Assembly: GCF_032854445.1 (NCBI RefSeq)
Contig: NC_088295.1
Coordinates: 45,807,385-45,871,384, forward strand
DNA length: 64,000 nucleotides
Direction: 5' to 3'
Origin: Liolophura sinensis
Lineage: Eukaryota; Mollusca; Polyplacophora; Chitonida; Chitonidae
Part shown: in pieces, positions 46,926 to 59,100 of the stretch
Layout: each line of letters starts with the position of its first letter
Numbering within the stretch: position 1 is the first letter of the stretch
The notes under the pieces: generated by a model
The model's input: the letters and a program-made list of their open reading frames with translations, nothing else
Databases searched by the model: none
What the model was told of the DNA's origin: nothing
Made by a program: the position numbers and the translations under genes

Positions 46926-49900
46926 CTGAAAAAAAATAGAATAGCAAGAATGAATAAACTACATGTATTATGGCTCAGTGCCATGTTGGCAATATTTCAG
47001 CAAATACTGTGTCATCAGAACAGGCACATGAACAGATAGTAAATTAAAATGATCAAATCTCAGCATTTAAATGTACGTGAAGGACACTGCATTGTGTGCA
47101 GATATTATAAAGGTACTGTCTTTCCAAAGCCTTTTCACATCTAAACATGTATTTAATTATTTATTTGATTGGTGTTTTATGCCATACTCAAAAATATTTC
47201 ACTTATAGGACTGCAGCCAGTATTATAGTGGGACGAGCACAGGAGACACCCACGACCCCACATATAGCCAGAGAGGAAGCCAGCATGAGCTGGACTTGAA
47301 CCCACAGTACCTGCATTGGTGAGAGGGCTCTGGGCCACTGAGCTCCACTTCATGTAAACATGTAATATTGTTTATTTACCAAATTTATTTGAATGGGTCC
47401 AGATTAATACATTACACTGTAATCACCAACCATCGCAGAGATACTAGCATCAGACAAAAATCCTGATTAAATTGTAGTTATGTTTTAATAGAACTACTGT
47501 GTTCACACTCATTTACAACACATTTTCTTACGTCCTAAATTTGACTAACATAGTCTGCAGGTCAGTGTACTAAACTGCCTCAATTTGACTTGTGCACATG
47601 TACATATGTAACAAATGGATGTAGCATACACACATTTTACATATTACATCAGAAACAGGTTTAGGAATAACAGAAGATATAGTTAAATTAATAATTATTT
47701 GACTTGTGTTTAACATTATGGCCATAGTAAAACCAGTTCATATCAGGCCTGAGATATCGGATTATATGACAAATTGACACAAGAACAAAGAACGTCTCTC
47801 TATGAACTTGTTTTATACTATGCAACAGGTACAAGTGATTGTTATTACAGGTGTCATATAAATAAGACTGCTGTGAATTTCACCACCACTCTGTTTTTCT
47901 TATTAACACAGAACAGTACAGGTGTACTGCTACTCACATTAACGTTTGTCAGAGTGCCAAGTTGCCAACATTTGCCAACTTTACTGCTGTGTAATTTGTC
48001 AGTCAACAATATTTCACAACATGAATGTTTTCCACAGGTACATGTACATAAATAACATTACAAATGTGAACTATATAATCCTTCTTTCATGCCAGCCAGT
48101 ATTAGCTATCATCAGAATGGAGGGCAAACTGATAATGACATTGTGAATATAAAGTTCAATAATAATAACAAAACACTTATCTAGCAAAAACGCAAAAACT
48201 ATTTGTTTTGTTATTATAAATTTTATGATTATAAAAGAATTTCAAAATAAAATGAAGTCCTTTATATAGCCATATATGCAAAACAGACTACTTACACAAT
48301 GTAAAATAAAGCACATAATGTAACACTAACTGAATACATGTCTAAATTTATATCACTTAAACATGGACTCTAGTGTCTGATAACTGGAAGCTTAATCTCA
48401 TCTAACTTGGTACTTATCTCAAGAGCAGTGAGGCTAGAAAATGTAAGTTTAAGAGTTCTATTTTTTGGTATCAAAATCAACATTTACAGTATCCCCCACT
48501 AGTTATGACTGATGCACAGACCAGTTCCATATACAAGTGTAATGCAAAGGTCAGTTAAACTCTTGAAAGGTCTTCAGTCACAATGCTCAGCCTGTCAATA
48601 GTAGCAGTCCATTTACAACAAAATTGTGAAGAATAACCGATCACGAATCATTTCAAAAATCAATCAAACAGTGTATTGTGACATTAATTCCATATTGGAG
48701 ACATTACAAGAAGCACATGTACTAAAAAGAGATCAAAAAGATACAAGTGCAATTCCCAGGGGGACTTTCTAATTGTGGCTGATACCAAATCCTTAATACT
48801 ATTGCTAATTCCCACAGGGTGAGGTCACCTAACCCAGTAAGGTTAAACAGTAGGGCTGCTGGGGTTGCAGCTAATTATTCTCACTCATCAAAGTTCCTCA
48901 CAGATGGTCTCTTACTTAATGGCCAAACTCTGAGGGGAAGAACAGATGTTCAGGGCTTTGAGGCATCCTTTCCATAAGGGTTGCTGGGGAACTGTTTAAG
49001 ATGATGCAGGGAGAAAGTGTGCTGTAAGACATTCCAGCCTGTACTCTCTAACAGTTGGTGGTAACAGATTCTGGCAAAGGTGCACACTTCAGCCTTTTAC
49101 TAGACTTCAATGTGTGTATCTATATCCTAACTACATCCACGAATTACTAACACTTATTCTGTAACACTCTACATCTACAAATCGCAGATTTATCAGGCAA
49201 TAACACTCATCACACTTATATATGAAATACATCACAGCCAAAATCAATCATTTACACTTATTTTGCGATATATTACATCCACAAATGATGTACAATTCTA
49301 ATCCGCTTGATTACATCTACAAATCACACAAAATCACAGTAAGAAAATGATTGTTTATTTAGGAACACTTTCATCAGAATTTTGATACCAAAAGTTTTGT
49401 TTTTAATGTCATGGACTAGCCACATGCACTTATGTAAAATATGCTTTCTGTTGAAATCTCCCTGCAGAAGTTGTCGACTTGGTCTTCAATCAAGGCTATG
49501 ACATATGTGTACAATGAAAGTAGTGCACGTAGTTGCTTTCATTTCAGTAAAAGCTGATTTTGATAAAAAAAAATTGACAATTTAACAGTACATATAACTG
49601 GTGCTATATTGTAATTTCTCAGTTGTTAACAGTTGATGAAAACAAACAGCTGTGTATTTCAATACATCATAGAGTCATGGCACATTTAAATTTTCCATCC
49701 CATCACGGGATCACACATGCAAGTAAAGTGACTGCTGAAAATAGCAATAGCAATGGTACAGTGTAAAATACAGATGTACGGGATATTATTTATTAACACT
49801 GATACATGTATGTATGTGCGGAATATATTAGTAGCCAGCATGATCACTCACGTGTTTGAGTTGATGCTATGATTATAATCCCGATATCATGTCGATACCC

Positions 49901-51878
49901 AGCATGGCAGCCATATAATTAAATCTCAGCCCTGATCACACAGCACAGTGTGAAGACAGAGCCTCATATCCTAAATGACATTGGCAAGGTGATGATAAAT
50001 ACATTAACAGGTGATTATTAATCATAGGTACAAAAGACTGGGAGTGGCCAGCCACCTGGAATGTGTGTCACGTACATGTCTCCAGGCATCTTTATTTGTA
50101 AACAAAAACATTTTCAGAATGTCCCTGGAGCAATCAAATAATTTAATAAATTTAAAACCATGACAGATTTATGTTCCATATATACACATGAAAATTAGCA
50201 CGTTAAGTGTCTGCTGTAACATTTAACACAAGGTTGCAAAGACAGTCAATACAACAATTGGTGAATCAAGAAAGAGGCTCATCATATTAATGAACACAGA
50301 TATAACATCCTGCCTACCACCTGGATGGTGGTAACCTATACAAGCATGAAAATTTTATGGTCTGATTATTAAGTCGAATGTGATTATCCATGATAAAGAA
50401 CAACAAAAACATTCACTTGTCTCAAAACCCAGAGGGGCTGTCGTTTTAGTGTATGAAGTGGAGAGGTCTCAAATAAACACTTTGAAATTACAGTTCAGTT
50501 TTTTCATTCAAACAGGAAACTGTTCCTACATGTATTTGAACAGAGCCAGGTGGGTCATTCAGCATGCAAGATTACCCATTCAACTGACTGGAATATTATG
50601 ATGCACTCGAAGATTCATTTCTGTGACAGCACTAGGGTGTACAGGTGGAGAAAACTCCAAAGGAAAGCACTCCACCTTGGCAACCTAGCCATATGTATAC
50701 CTGTTAAACATCCCACCTCCACCCTCCCCAAATTTAGTGCCAATTAGTGGACATTCAAACTATATCTCCTGATTTAAAGAACTGTTCCCAATCCTGTTTT
50801 GAGGACATTTGAGTTTGTCAAGTACATTTAGCCTTGTATAAATATTCTGAATTGGATTACAGCAAAATAAACTGTAAGCAAACATCACCCAATGAATTCC
50901 TAAAGGACCTAACATATTATGATATTAAGCAGTTTTCTCTTCCTACTCACCAGTTTAACTTACTTTATTTTCAGCACCCCTGATTACAGTAAATAAGGAG
51001 AGAATTTGAACCACTACAATGTTGTTTTTTCATTATCGTACACTGTAGTAGTTTAGTTTTTTTTCTGGTTGTTTGCTAGGCAGTGAGTGTCATATTATTT
51101 CAAAGTAACTATACGTACAACATCAGCACTCACAATATGCGCTCTTTCACTCCTATCCCAGCTGCCCTGATCTGTTTTACAAAGTCAGTTCAAGTTACAG
51201 CCGATAATGTTTAAGACAACCTTAGCCTCTTCCTTACACCATTAGAGAAGTGCACCCTCTATATTTTGGTTCACACCAGAACCAAATAATTATAGCACTA
51301 GTACAAATACTATGTACATGTGAGTGTATTATTACCCAAGCATACCTGTTAACTGTATACAGTCATATTCTGACAAATGTTCTTCAACAGATAATACAAT
51401 GTAAGCAGATTTTGTAATGGTTCTTGGCATGGAACCAACTACATGTAGTATAAGTAAACAAGCCCACAAAAAAACAAAACCTGCCGAAGCAGCTAATCAA
51501 ATAATCCATGTTAACAAATTATTTCTATCTCAGGTAGGTCTGCACTTGTTTCTTATCTCAGTGTAATTTCCGTTATTCACAAATTCAATTTTTCAAGTAT
51601 GAATTACTGAGTAAGACTAGGTTCACACAGGTGCGATGTAACACTTAACATTCCAAACACGATGTAAAACAAACAAAATATTATTTCCAACACAAGACAC
51701 GAAAGACGCTGGTTGCTACAACGTGGGGGAATGCAGTGGTGAAGGGCAATATGGGGAGGGGTTGAAAGGGGGGGGTGGGGGTGTTGTTGTTGTTCAGGAA
51801 AACGAGTAAACTTCTGTCAATTATAATGATACTTAGAATTAAAGTCGAGCTTAAATAACAATTTCCGTCGCCACTTAC
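46926..51878 (-). other. Intron 1
   Basis: A 4953-bp intron. Contains one SINE (47151-47348) and a G-rich tract on the plus strand at 51751-51781 followed by GTT repeats, close to exon 1. First introns often carry regulatory sites, but none is recognised here. Confidence 0.75.
47151..47348 (-). mobile_element. SINE (AAATA-tail type), internally deleted
   Basis: Minus orientation: ATTTATTTGATTGGTGTTTT, ACTCAAAAATATTTCACTTA, then GAGAGGAAGCCAGCATGAGC, TGGACTTGAACCCACAG (B-box in reverse) and GGGCCACTGAGCTCCAC. About 30 bp between the domain and the head are missing compared with 58054. Confidence 0.85.
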
Positions 51879-51972
51879 TCTTTCCTGTCTTGCCGGCCTT
51901 GCCCAGAATTTTCACAACGGCGTGAGAGTCTTGCTCTTTCACAGCCTGCAGAAGGTCTTGATCTTTACCCAT
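51879..51972 (-). CDS. Caskin-like exon 1 (coding part), N-terminus
   Basis: The 94 coding nt give MGKDQDLLQAVKEQDSHAVV and then a Lys/Gly-rich stretch, residues 1-31 plus one base. The start was chosen because Caskins begin MGK-x-Q-x-L-x-Q-A-V, and because its context is good (A at -3, G at +4). The donor is A|GTAAGT, phase 1. The frame stays open upstream to another ATG at 52179, which would add 69 residues unlike any family member; I take that stretch as 5' UTR. The residues form the first helices ahead of the ankyrin repeats. The 5' UTR and transcription start cannot be placed. Confidence 0.9.
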
Positions 51973-52139
51973 GATCAAAATTTCTCGAGTCAAATTCTTC
52001 CGATTTCGTCCATTTTTGCGTCCTTCAAAACTTACTTTGCTGACCCATCTAAAGTATTCCTCGATGAAAACAGTATGTGTGACGAACACTCGTGCCCTTA
52101 ATTTCCTCGCCGTGTTACAAATAAAGCCACGGTAGATCG

Positions 52140-52260
52140 GGAGCGCGGAAAACTTTGCCTGCTCCAGACATGTTGACAAATGAACACCTTTTCGTCACAC
52201 TCCCTCCATTCTCGGAGTGCCGTCTGCGCCTGCGCGAGATAAATGCAATGATGAAACAGT
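52140..52260 (-). promoter_or_regulatory. Presumed promoter/5' UTR region of the Caskin-like gene with NRF1-like motif
   Basis: This is the most CpG-dense short stretch near exon 1, in otherwise AT-rich DNA. It includes CTGCGCCTGCGCG at 52224-52236, one or two bases from the palindromic NRF1 consensus (YGCGCAYGCGCR). No TATA box is visible at a convincing distance. The transcription start is not determined; position about 170-290 bp upstream of the start codon fits a TATA-less promoter. Inference only. Confidence 0.4.
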
Positions 52261-53394
52261 CAGGTGACAAGCAGGTAAACTGTCAGAAAAGGCTGACCTC
52301 GACATTTACCCTGTCTACAGTGCGTCTAGACAATCCGATTGAAGCCCGATAGCTCTGACCAAAGCAAGGACAAACGGCTTTACACAGGAACTAACCCACT
52401 AGATGTTGGACAATGTTTGATAGAATTTATTCGTGCAAATGGGTTGTGTTATCTTTCACGTCCGTCTGGGCTTATCATTTGCTTCCCATATGGACGGTCT
52501 GTTAAGGGTTTTTTTTATTCGCAAATGTTATAACACCAGCACGTAATACATGATCGATTTTTTTCCTAATAAGCTCTGTTTTGTCAATTATCCAAATTAA
52601 ATTCATCCCATTGAACAAAATAACCAAGAATGTATTAAGAAGTTATATGTTCAAAAAACACTTTTTAAACATTCAGTTATTAAGAGAGAATCTACATGGG
52701 CATAGAAAGGTGAGGGCCATAAATTATGACAGTTTTGTGTGAGTTCTGTGTCCGATGCGGTATATCAATTATATAAGCTAATACAGTGAATAGTTTTAAG
52801 TTCATATTCTGTTCAGTACCGGTATTTTATACATTGATGAGAGCCTACATTGTAAGAAAGTTCTTAAGCAAATGGAAATAATGAACTGAGTTTAGTTTTG
52901 TGGACCAGGCTGTCGTGTGGGAAAAAATCAGGAAAACATTTTCCGACACGATTCACCACGATTCGCTGGGTCTAGGCATAATTATTTAGACCTGGTTCAA
53001 CGTGCGTTAGACATCTGAGGAAATACTTAATAGAGCGCTAAATTGACATTTGAGCACAAAACACGGTTGTGAACCAAGAGCGACAACCCTTTAAAATTAT
53101 TGTATCAATCTAAAGTTACCTCCCTTACAGCTTCATTTGGCGTATTTACCGGCTATATGGCATGGAAAAATGGTAATGTACCGATATATCTTTAACTTTA
53201 AAAGCATTACCCCGTTCGTTATCAAGCCTTTTTGTAAATGATAAGGCGATGGTTACACTCACGCACATTTAACAGGAAATACTAAATATATTGAAAGTGA
53301 ATGAAGCCAGGATTGACGATAATGTGATAATATCGGCGATTGGTCGAAAATAATTTGGAGAAAAATGACCACTCAGCAAATTTACTTACTAAAA

Positions 53395-53488
53395 GTGTGG
53401 TGTTTTACGCCGTAGGCTACTCAATAATATTTCACTTATACGACGGCATCTAGCATTATGATGAGAGAGGAACCATGCAACGACAATC
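53395..53488 (-). mobile_element. SINE fragment (AAATA-tail type), 3' domain
   Basis: GTGTGGTGTTTTACGCCGTA, CTCAATAATATTTCACTTAT, ACGACGGCATCTAGCATTAT. A 6-bp insertion (GGCTA-like) interrupts the domain near 53417. Confidence 0.75.
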
Positions 53489-53967
53489 CGAGATTCTAAT
53501 TTAATATAAACTGAAAAGCAATCGTTATTGAGACAAAATAAAGAAAACCAGACATTGATTTCTTAGCAGAGGTTTAGTATCTTTTTATTATTATTTCTTT
53601 TAGAAGTGATGCAAAAAATATTAATTTTTATGTGCAAGAGTTTGTCATCTGTATATTGGTATTATAAACGAACAGGCAAGGAGCGGGAACAGCTACCCAC
53701 CGCGACAGAGTTTTGTTCCCTTTTGTCATGCGCTGAGCGTCCCTCAATATTGATTATATTCATCAAGTTTATAGACCTACCAAAAATATAAGTGCGCCAT
53801 TCGCTGACACCTCACTCCCTGGACCTGGTTTCGCGAAACGGTCTAAATTCAATATATTGCTGAAGATGGTATAGTCTTTTGAGTAGTCCAGCGTGAATTA
53901 ACTCGAAGAATCTTACGCCAAACTCTACACAGAAACTGAGCTTGCAACCAACTTCTAAAACGTTACA

Positions 53968-54047
53968 CTTATTTGGCATGTTATGTCGTTCTCAAGAATA
54001 TTTCACGACGGCGGCCAGCATTATGGTGGAAAGAAACTGGGCAGGTC
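53968..54047 (-). mobile_element. SINE fragment (AAATA-tail type), 3' domain
   Basis: Diverged end, then CTCAAGAATATTTCACGACG, GCGGCCAGCATTATGGTGGA, AAGAAACTGGGCAGG. A short deletion removes CTTATA. Confidence 0.75.
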
Positions 54048-54710
54048 ATTCCGATCAAGCGGTCAAATAACATAAATATAAAGAACGTAAACTAAAAATC
54101 TCAATACCTCGTTAAACATTCTGTATTTTTTCCTAAGGGACCTATAGGAAAGAATTCAATTTACACAATGTATGTATTTTATTCAATGTATTTTATTCGG
54201 TTAGAATTTGTTAGCACTGAGACTAAATGGTAATGTCCAAAAGTTTAAAAGGACCTTCCATATATGTCGAATTAAAATGTTTAAGTCAAGTTTGTATTCA
54301 AAGTCATTAAAGTTTTATGCGGTGTGTGTGATTTATGCCTGTGAAAAGGGCATGTAAATTCAAAGGAGAGTCCCAGATGGCATGCAAACGCGGAAAGCGT
54401 TATTGGAAAGCGTTTTGTTTGAAATTTCACTTGCGTTGGTCACTGGATAAGTAGGCCGTTGGCTATAGCTCTAACATCGCCCCTTGATGATATGCTTGTT
54501 AGTGAAAATGTGGAATCTTTTTATATTGCGTTGATGGTATTACCCAGATTTCATGCGTAGCTCGTAGTCCTGTACCTGGCCTCTGTACCAGCATGGCTTG
54601 ACAACTTCAGCGTAAAAATATTTAAACATGACGTATAGATTTTGCGGTTAGTGCCTTTGTTTTGATGAATAATTAAGACAACAGATCGACTAACCTTTAT
54701 GTGTAATGTA

Positions 54711-54990
54711 GAGAGAGAGAGAGGGTGGGGGGGGGCTTGGGGTTTAACGTCGTACTTAACAATTTTTCAGTCATGACAACGGAGGAGTCCTTAGAGTACA
54801 TGTAATGGGCCTCCTTGTTGCAGGACGGATTTCCACCGCTCTTTTATCTAGTGCTGCTTCACTGAAACGACTTACTAAAGGCATGTAAGCCGCTCCGCCC
54901 CAGCCATTATATTGATACAAGCAGTCGTTACACTATCCCGTTCATGCTGAACGCCAAGTGAGGAAGTTACATCTTCTTTTAAGAGGTCTT
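54711..54990 (-). mobile_element. SINE (CTCA-tail type), copy A of a tandem pair
   Basis: Starts after a GA/G-rich run (54711-54734), then GCTTGGGGTTTAACGTCGTA, CTTAACAATTTTTCAGTC, GGATTTCCACCGCTCTTTTA, ACTATCCCGTTCATGCTGAA and GAGGAAGTTACATCTTC. It ends before the tRNA-like head, where copy B begins. Confidence 0.85.
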
Positions 54991-55284
54991 AAAAGGGGAG
55001 GGGGCTTGGGGTTTAACGTCGTACTTAACAATTTTTCAGTCATATGACGACGAAGGAATCCTTAGAGTACATGTAATGTGCCTCCTTGTTACGGGACGGA
55101 TTTCCATCGCTCTATTGTCTAGTGCTGCTTCATTAAGTCACCCCGCCCGAGCCATTATACTGATATGGGTCAACCAGTTGTTGCACTATCCCCTTCATGC
55201 TGAACGCAAGTCTTAGGTGTGACTCGACTCAGGATTGACCCTGGATCGACCACTCCTGAAGCGGGCGCTCTACCAGCTGTACTT
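54991..55284 (-). mobile_element. SINE (CTCA-tail type), copy B of a tandem pair, with tRNA-like head
   Basis: GGGGCTTGGGGTTTAACGTC through GGATTTCCATCGCTCTATTG to GTGACTCGACTCAGGATTGA. The head is present: in reverse it reads CAGCTGGTAGAGCGCCCGCT (A-box-like) and GGGTCAATCCTG (B-box-like). That makes a tRNA origin clear for this family. A short deletion lies near 55130-55140. Confidence 0.87.
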
Positions 55285-55554
55285 TCATTGATATAAGGGT
55301 GTTCATTATAAAATCTCAGTATGGTGTGAATCATTCATCATTTTGTTTTCAAAAAGTGTCATTTTACACATGCGTATGTGTTGTATTCGTTTAATGGTTA
55401 GGGATCACCTTGCAAGGCCAATAGTTATAATAGACCACCTGTAAAGATCGAATTAAGATTTTATTGTGAAGTCATTTCACTGGTTTCTTGTGGCCATGCA
55501 CCATTACTAAGTATCGCACGCTGCTCTTTTTTGGTCTGTATGATTTATATACCG

Positions 55555-55801
55555 ATTTATTTGATTGGTGTTTTACGCCGTACTCAAGAATATTTCACTT
55601 GTACGACGGCAGCCTGCTTTATGATGGGAGGAAACTGGGCAGAGCCCGAGGAAAACCCACGACTATCCTCAGGTTGCGACAGACCTTCCCGCGTATTTCC
55701 GGAGACGGAGCCAGCATGAGCTGGACTTGAATTCGCAGCGACCGCATTAGTGAGAGGCACCTCCGCACTGGTGCGTGCTAATCCCTCGGCCACGGAGGCC
55801 C
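55555..55801 (-). mobile_element. SINE (AAATA-tail type), full length
   Basis: Minus orientation: tail and domain at left (TTTATTTGATTGGTGTTTTA, CGCCGTACTCAAGAATATTT), core AACTGGGCAGAGCCCG, then GCCAGCATGAGCTGGACTTG and CGGCCACGGAGGCCC. In reverse the head gives GGCCTCCGTGGCCGAGGGAT (A-box region) and GAATTCAAGTCC (B-box). It is one of the three most complete copies. Confidence 0.9.
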
Positions 55802-57477
55802 TGTAATCTATTACATTCCGGATATAATTCAGGTTTTGTGTACTGACTATATTTTTTCATCGATTATATGTCTCGTGAACGCGATTTTAAATGTCTTACG
55901 CCTAAATTTTAATATTCATGGAATGATTAAAGAATAACATATCAAATGAATAGGCAAAACATATAGGCCTACTGGGTATATGATCGATTAAAAGTCAATC
56001 AATATATCAAAAGAATATCAAACTATCGGGGTAGTGAAACACAGTAATCATACATATACTGTTAATTTCAACAAAGAGTACATAATTATGAAAACAATAC
56101 GTTTGCTGCACCTATCTTTAGCAGAAAAACATTCCGTGCGTTGGTACCTGTATACTGTACCTGTGCCCCAAGGGGGACAAGACACTGGCCTTGTACATGT
56201 ACATATTACATGAATGTTTCTGACACCCACGGGCTCTTCCGTTCAATCCTTAAGGTTATACATATGATGGGCGTGTAAGATGTGTATAATCTGGCTTTTA
56301 TGCACAGAGAAAACGTGGTTAATTATTGATAAACTAGGTCACCTTTCCACCTTATAAAACGCACTAGTTCTTGTACATACCTTAACCCTATGCTTGCATT
56401 GTATACTTTTCCCGTTGCATTATTGGGTTCTCTATTCGTCTAGAACTATACATTACTACAATGGCTGTGGTTTACTCTAGGGTTCATTGGCCTCGCTGGC
56501 TGAGTCATCTAAGGCGTCTCTCTTGTTGCAGACTTACACAGGCAGGCACTTCTCCGTCAACTCGCAAAGAATGTATATATAGGATCACATACATTCAAAG
56601 AAAAGAAACTCAAACGTGACGTAATACACACTGAGGATAAATTAACAGCTTAATTCTGAACAATACTGCTGTTGGAAAAAGTGGTTAAGTGGTCATAATA
56701 TAGTTTATATGTATATATGTGTGACATTACACTACTTATTGCTAATATTACTTGTAAAGCATGTTGTGAATTGTGTGCATTTACTCTGTAATGTTGTACG
56801 TGACAATTTTTCTATTCCATATGATCATCCACATAAGGTTACTCGGAAAATTTTATTCAACTCAGCGTTCTGTTTAGAGGACGTTCTTTTCTTCAAGTGA
56901 ATGTTGGGAAGGATAAAATTTTCGCCGCCCATCACCTTGCCTGAAGATGAACAAAAAATCCAATCATGGCAGATGTTGATTTGAGTTGTCCGATCCGAAA
57001 GTTTAAACGGCTGGATTACTGTTGAAAGATGGTTTAACAATGCTGACATTGACATATTACATTTCGGGCGTTTCAGGGAATCGGTGGATAGCAAAAATAA
57101 GGCAGAATTCGAGCCGGATTTTTTAGTGCAATTGTCCGCGTGAAAGTCTATATGACCGAAGTTGGGCGTTACGGCAGGAACGTCCAGCTTAGCTTAGGGC
57201 TACATTTAACTCCGTCCAGGGGAAACCGTCCCAGTTGGCTCAGTGATTTTCTTAGATCTGCAAGTTCAGGAAAGTGCTAGTATATGGATCTTTCTACACA
57301 AGCGCTTTTGTTGATCGGGGAAAAGAGAATTGAAGTATACAGATTTCATGTATACATGTACCCTTGTCACCGTGAGGATTTGTCTTCAGAAGATTTCTCA
57401 TTTTTTTCAGATTCGAAAATTGATTGATTCTAAGTTTATTTTAGATGCAAGGTGCCATATAGGCAAACGGTATATGT

Positions 57478-57791
57478 CCTGGGCTCTCGCGGGCTCACCT
57501 ACTGTTAAAGCACTGACGCAGACCATTATTGCTCTAGACGGTTAAATTGCGGGCTCGCGGCGAAAGTCAGACTCTTGGTCAGTGAGATCCGTTGTTCGAA
57601 TTTAGTTCTTGTTCATTCGGCTGCGACTTAAAATAAAAGGTTTAGCAGGTATACACCTCGGAGCGTGGTAATATACTCAGGGCACTGCAGTCTTTACAAT
57701 TCATATAAACGCAGTGATGTGCATTTGATCAAATGAAACGTTCTTCAGAATACGGCGTTAGTGAACCAATCAATTAAATAAATAAATAAAG
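57478..57791 (+). mobile_element. SINE of a fourth type, plus orientation
   Basis: Ends in TTCTTCAGAATACGGCGTTA, GTGAACCAATCAATTAAATA and an AAATA tail, the same 3' end as the AAATA-type SINE. Upstream it is different: GAGATCCGTTGTTCGAATTT (B-box GTTCGAATT at 57594), GTTCATTCGGCTGCGACTTA, CACCTCGGAGCGTGGTAATA. The left boundary and A-box are unsure. Confidence 0.65.
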
Positions 57792-58053
57792 TATTACTGC
57801 TTACTTTGGATCACAGAAGGAACACATCATGTCTGGTGCAACGAAGATCATCTGCCCGTAAAGAACAAGTATAAGATGGATTTATGTTTTATATATCGGC
57901 GAATTATTTTACTAATCCTGCCATGTCTTGTTTGATCACATATTTAATTTTTTTTTTTTTTTTTACATTTTCAGATAATAAGATATACAAATTAAGGTGA
58001 TTTAGAAAATCCATACGGCTCAGTTTCATGAAGCGTACATAACGCCCTTAGCT

Positions 58054-58335
58054 ATATTTATTTATTTATTTATTTGATTGGTGTTTTACGTCGTACTCAA
58101 GAATATTTCACTTATACGACGGCGGCCAGCATTATGGTGGGTGGAAACTGGGCACAGCCCGGGGGAAACCCACGACCATCCGCAGGTTGCTGGCTGACCT
58201 TCCCACTTACGGCCGGAGAAGAAGCCAGCATGAACTGGACTTGAGCTCATAGCGACCGCATTGGTGAAAGGTTCCTGGGTCATTACGCTGCGCTAGCGCC
58301 CTAACCGACTGAACCACGGAGCCCCCCCCCCCCCC
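58054..58335 (-). mobile_element. SINE (AAATA-tail type), full length, best preserved
   Basis: Tail ATTTATTTATTTATTTATTT, domain TACGTCGTACTCAAGAATAT, TATACGACGGCGGCCAGCAT, core GGGGGAAACCCACGACCATC, head GCTGCGCTAGCGCCCTAACC and GACTGAACCACGGAGCC. In reverse the head reads GGCTCCGTGGTTCAGTCGGT (A-box) and GAGCTCAAGTCC (B-box). A poly-C run with one A follows. AGCTATA occurs on both sides (58050 and 58347), a possible short target duplication. Confidence 0.92.
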
Positions 58336-59100
58336 ACCCCCGCCACAGCTATAAGTACGCTTCATATCTATACATCATGCGTTGTCATGGTATATGTCTA
58401 AGGGCTTACTTAACTAAGAGTGCTCCTGGGGTAGGAAACTGATCCACCTTTTCGGATCATTGTACATTTTCTGACAATTTTACATTTTAGAGTTGTACAG
58501 CGGACCTATATAAAATATCCCCCAAAAATTGCAGGTTTAGAAAAGGGCATGCACTCTCTTCCTTATATTACTGCAATATGACTTCCACCTTTTATTCCCT
58601 TAGAGCACAATTTGACGTGTGAACACTTATCTCCACTAAGTATAACACAGTCTGATGGTATAGGTCACACTGGCTACCCTGAAACATTGGGTGAAGATCT
58701 CAAAGGTCCAGTGAAATGTGAGAGCACTTCACGGACGCTCTCAAATCTGCGCCGAAGCTCTCGAACCACAGACTGGTTTTAGAGATTTCAGACAGGCAGC
58801 ATCAATAGAGACAAATGCTATTGCAGATACATTTCCCCTTTGCAGGATCAATATACACTTTATAGGTCGACGGCCAGTGGGTCAACGGACAAATACCAAA
58901 TGCGATCAACTGTCAATATAGACCAGAAATATAACGGCATCAGCGAAATGTGATGATGTATACATGATCGCGGCTGGTGTATCTAATGAGATCTCAGACC
59001 TACGTCGTCTTACACGAAGGTCAATGACCATGTGGGTTCATCAAGCTGGATGAAAAAATAATCACTTGTATTTATAATCGAACACTTGTAATACATCGAT

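Larger units (their letters stand above)
3140..51972 (-). other. Caskin-like scaffold protein gene, 5' part (13 exons, 3' end outside window)
   Basis: Thirteen exons with GT/AG borders and matching phases join into 1452 nt (484 codons) without a stop. Order of the product: conserved start (residues 1-11), ankyrin repeats (about 49-278), SH3-like domain (about 279-345), Ser-rich linker (about 347-484). This order, the MGKDQDLLQAV start and the segment GSTKKLNINYQD before the first ankyrin repeat are typical of the Caskin family, whose members are cytoplasmic or synaptic scaffolds with ankyrin repeats, SH3, two SAM domains and a Pro-rich tail. Vertebrate members exceed 1100 residues, so well over half of the protein should lie left of position 1. 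Introns range from 524 to 10041 bp. The domain identity is read directly from the translation; neuronal scaffold function is inferred from the family. Shank and other ankyrin/SH3/SAM proteins fit less well because of the start and linker sequences. Confidence 0.93.

Noticed and set aside
52155-52533. Plus-strand frames upstream of exon 1, considered as a divergent gene
   Set aside because: Short overlapping frames with no homology or splice signals; they lie in the presumed promoter of the minus-strand gene.
55700-55801. tRNA-like head considered as a true tRNA gene
   Set aside because: It has A- and B-boxes, but the stems do not pair and it is continuous with the SINE body.
56480-56570. tRNA-like sequence (GCCTCGCTGGCTGAGTCATC) considered as a tRNA gene
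   Set aside because: An A-box-like stretch is present, but there is no paired B-box at the right distance and no cloverleaf. Probably a decayed SINE head, too weak to list.
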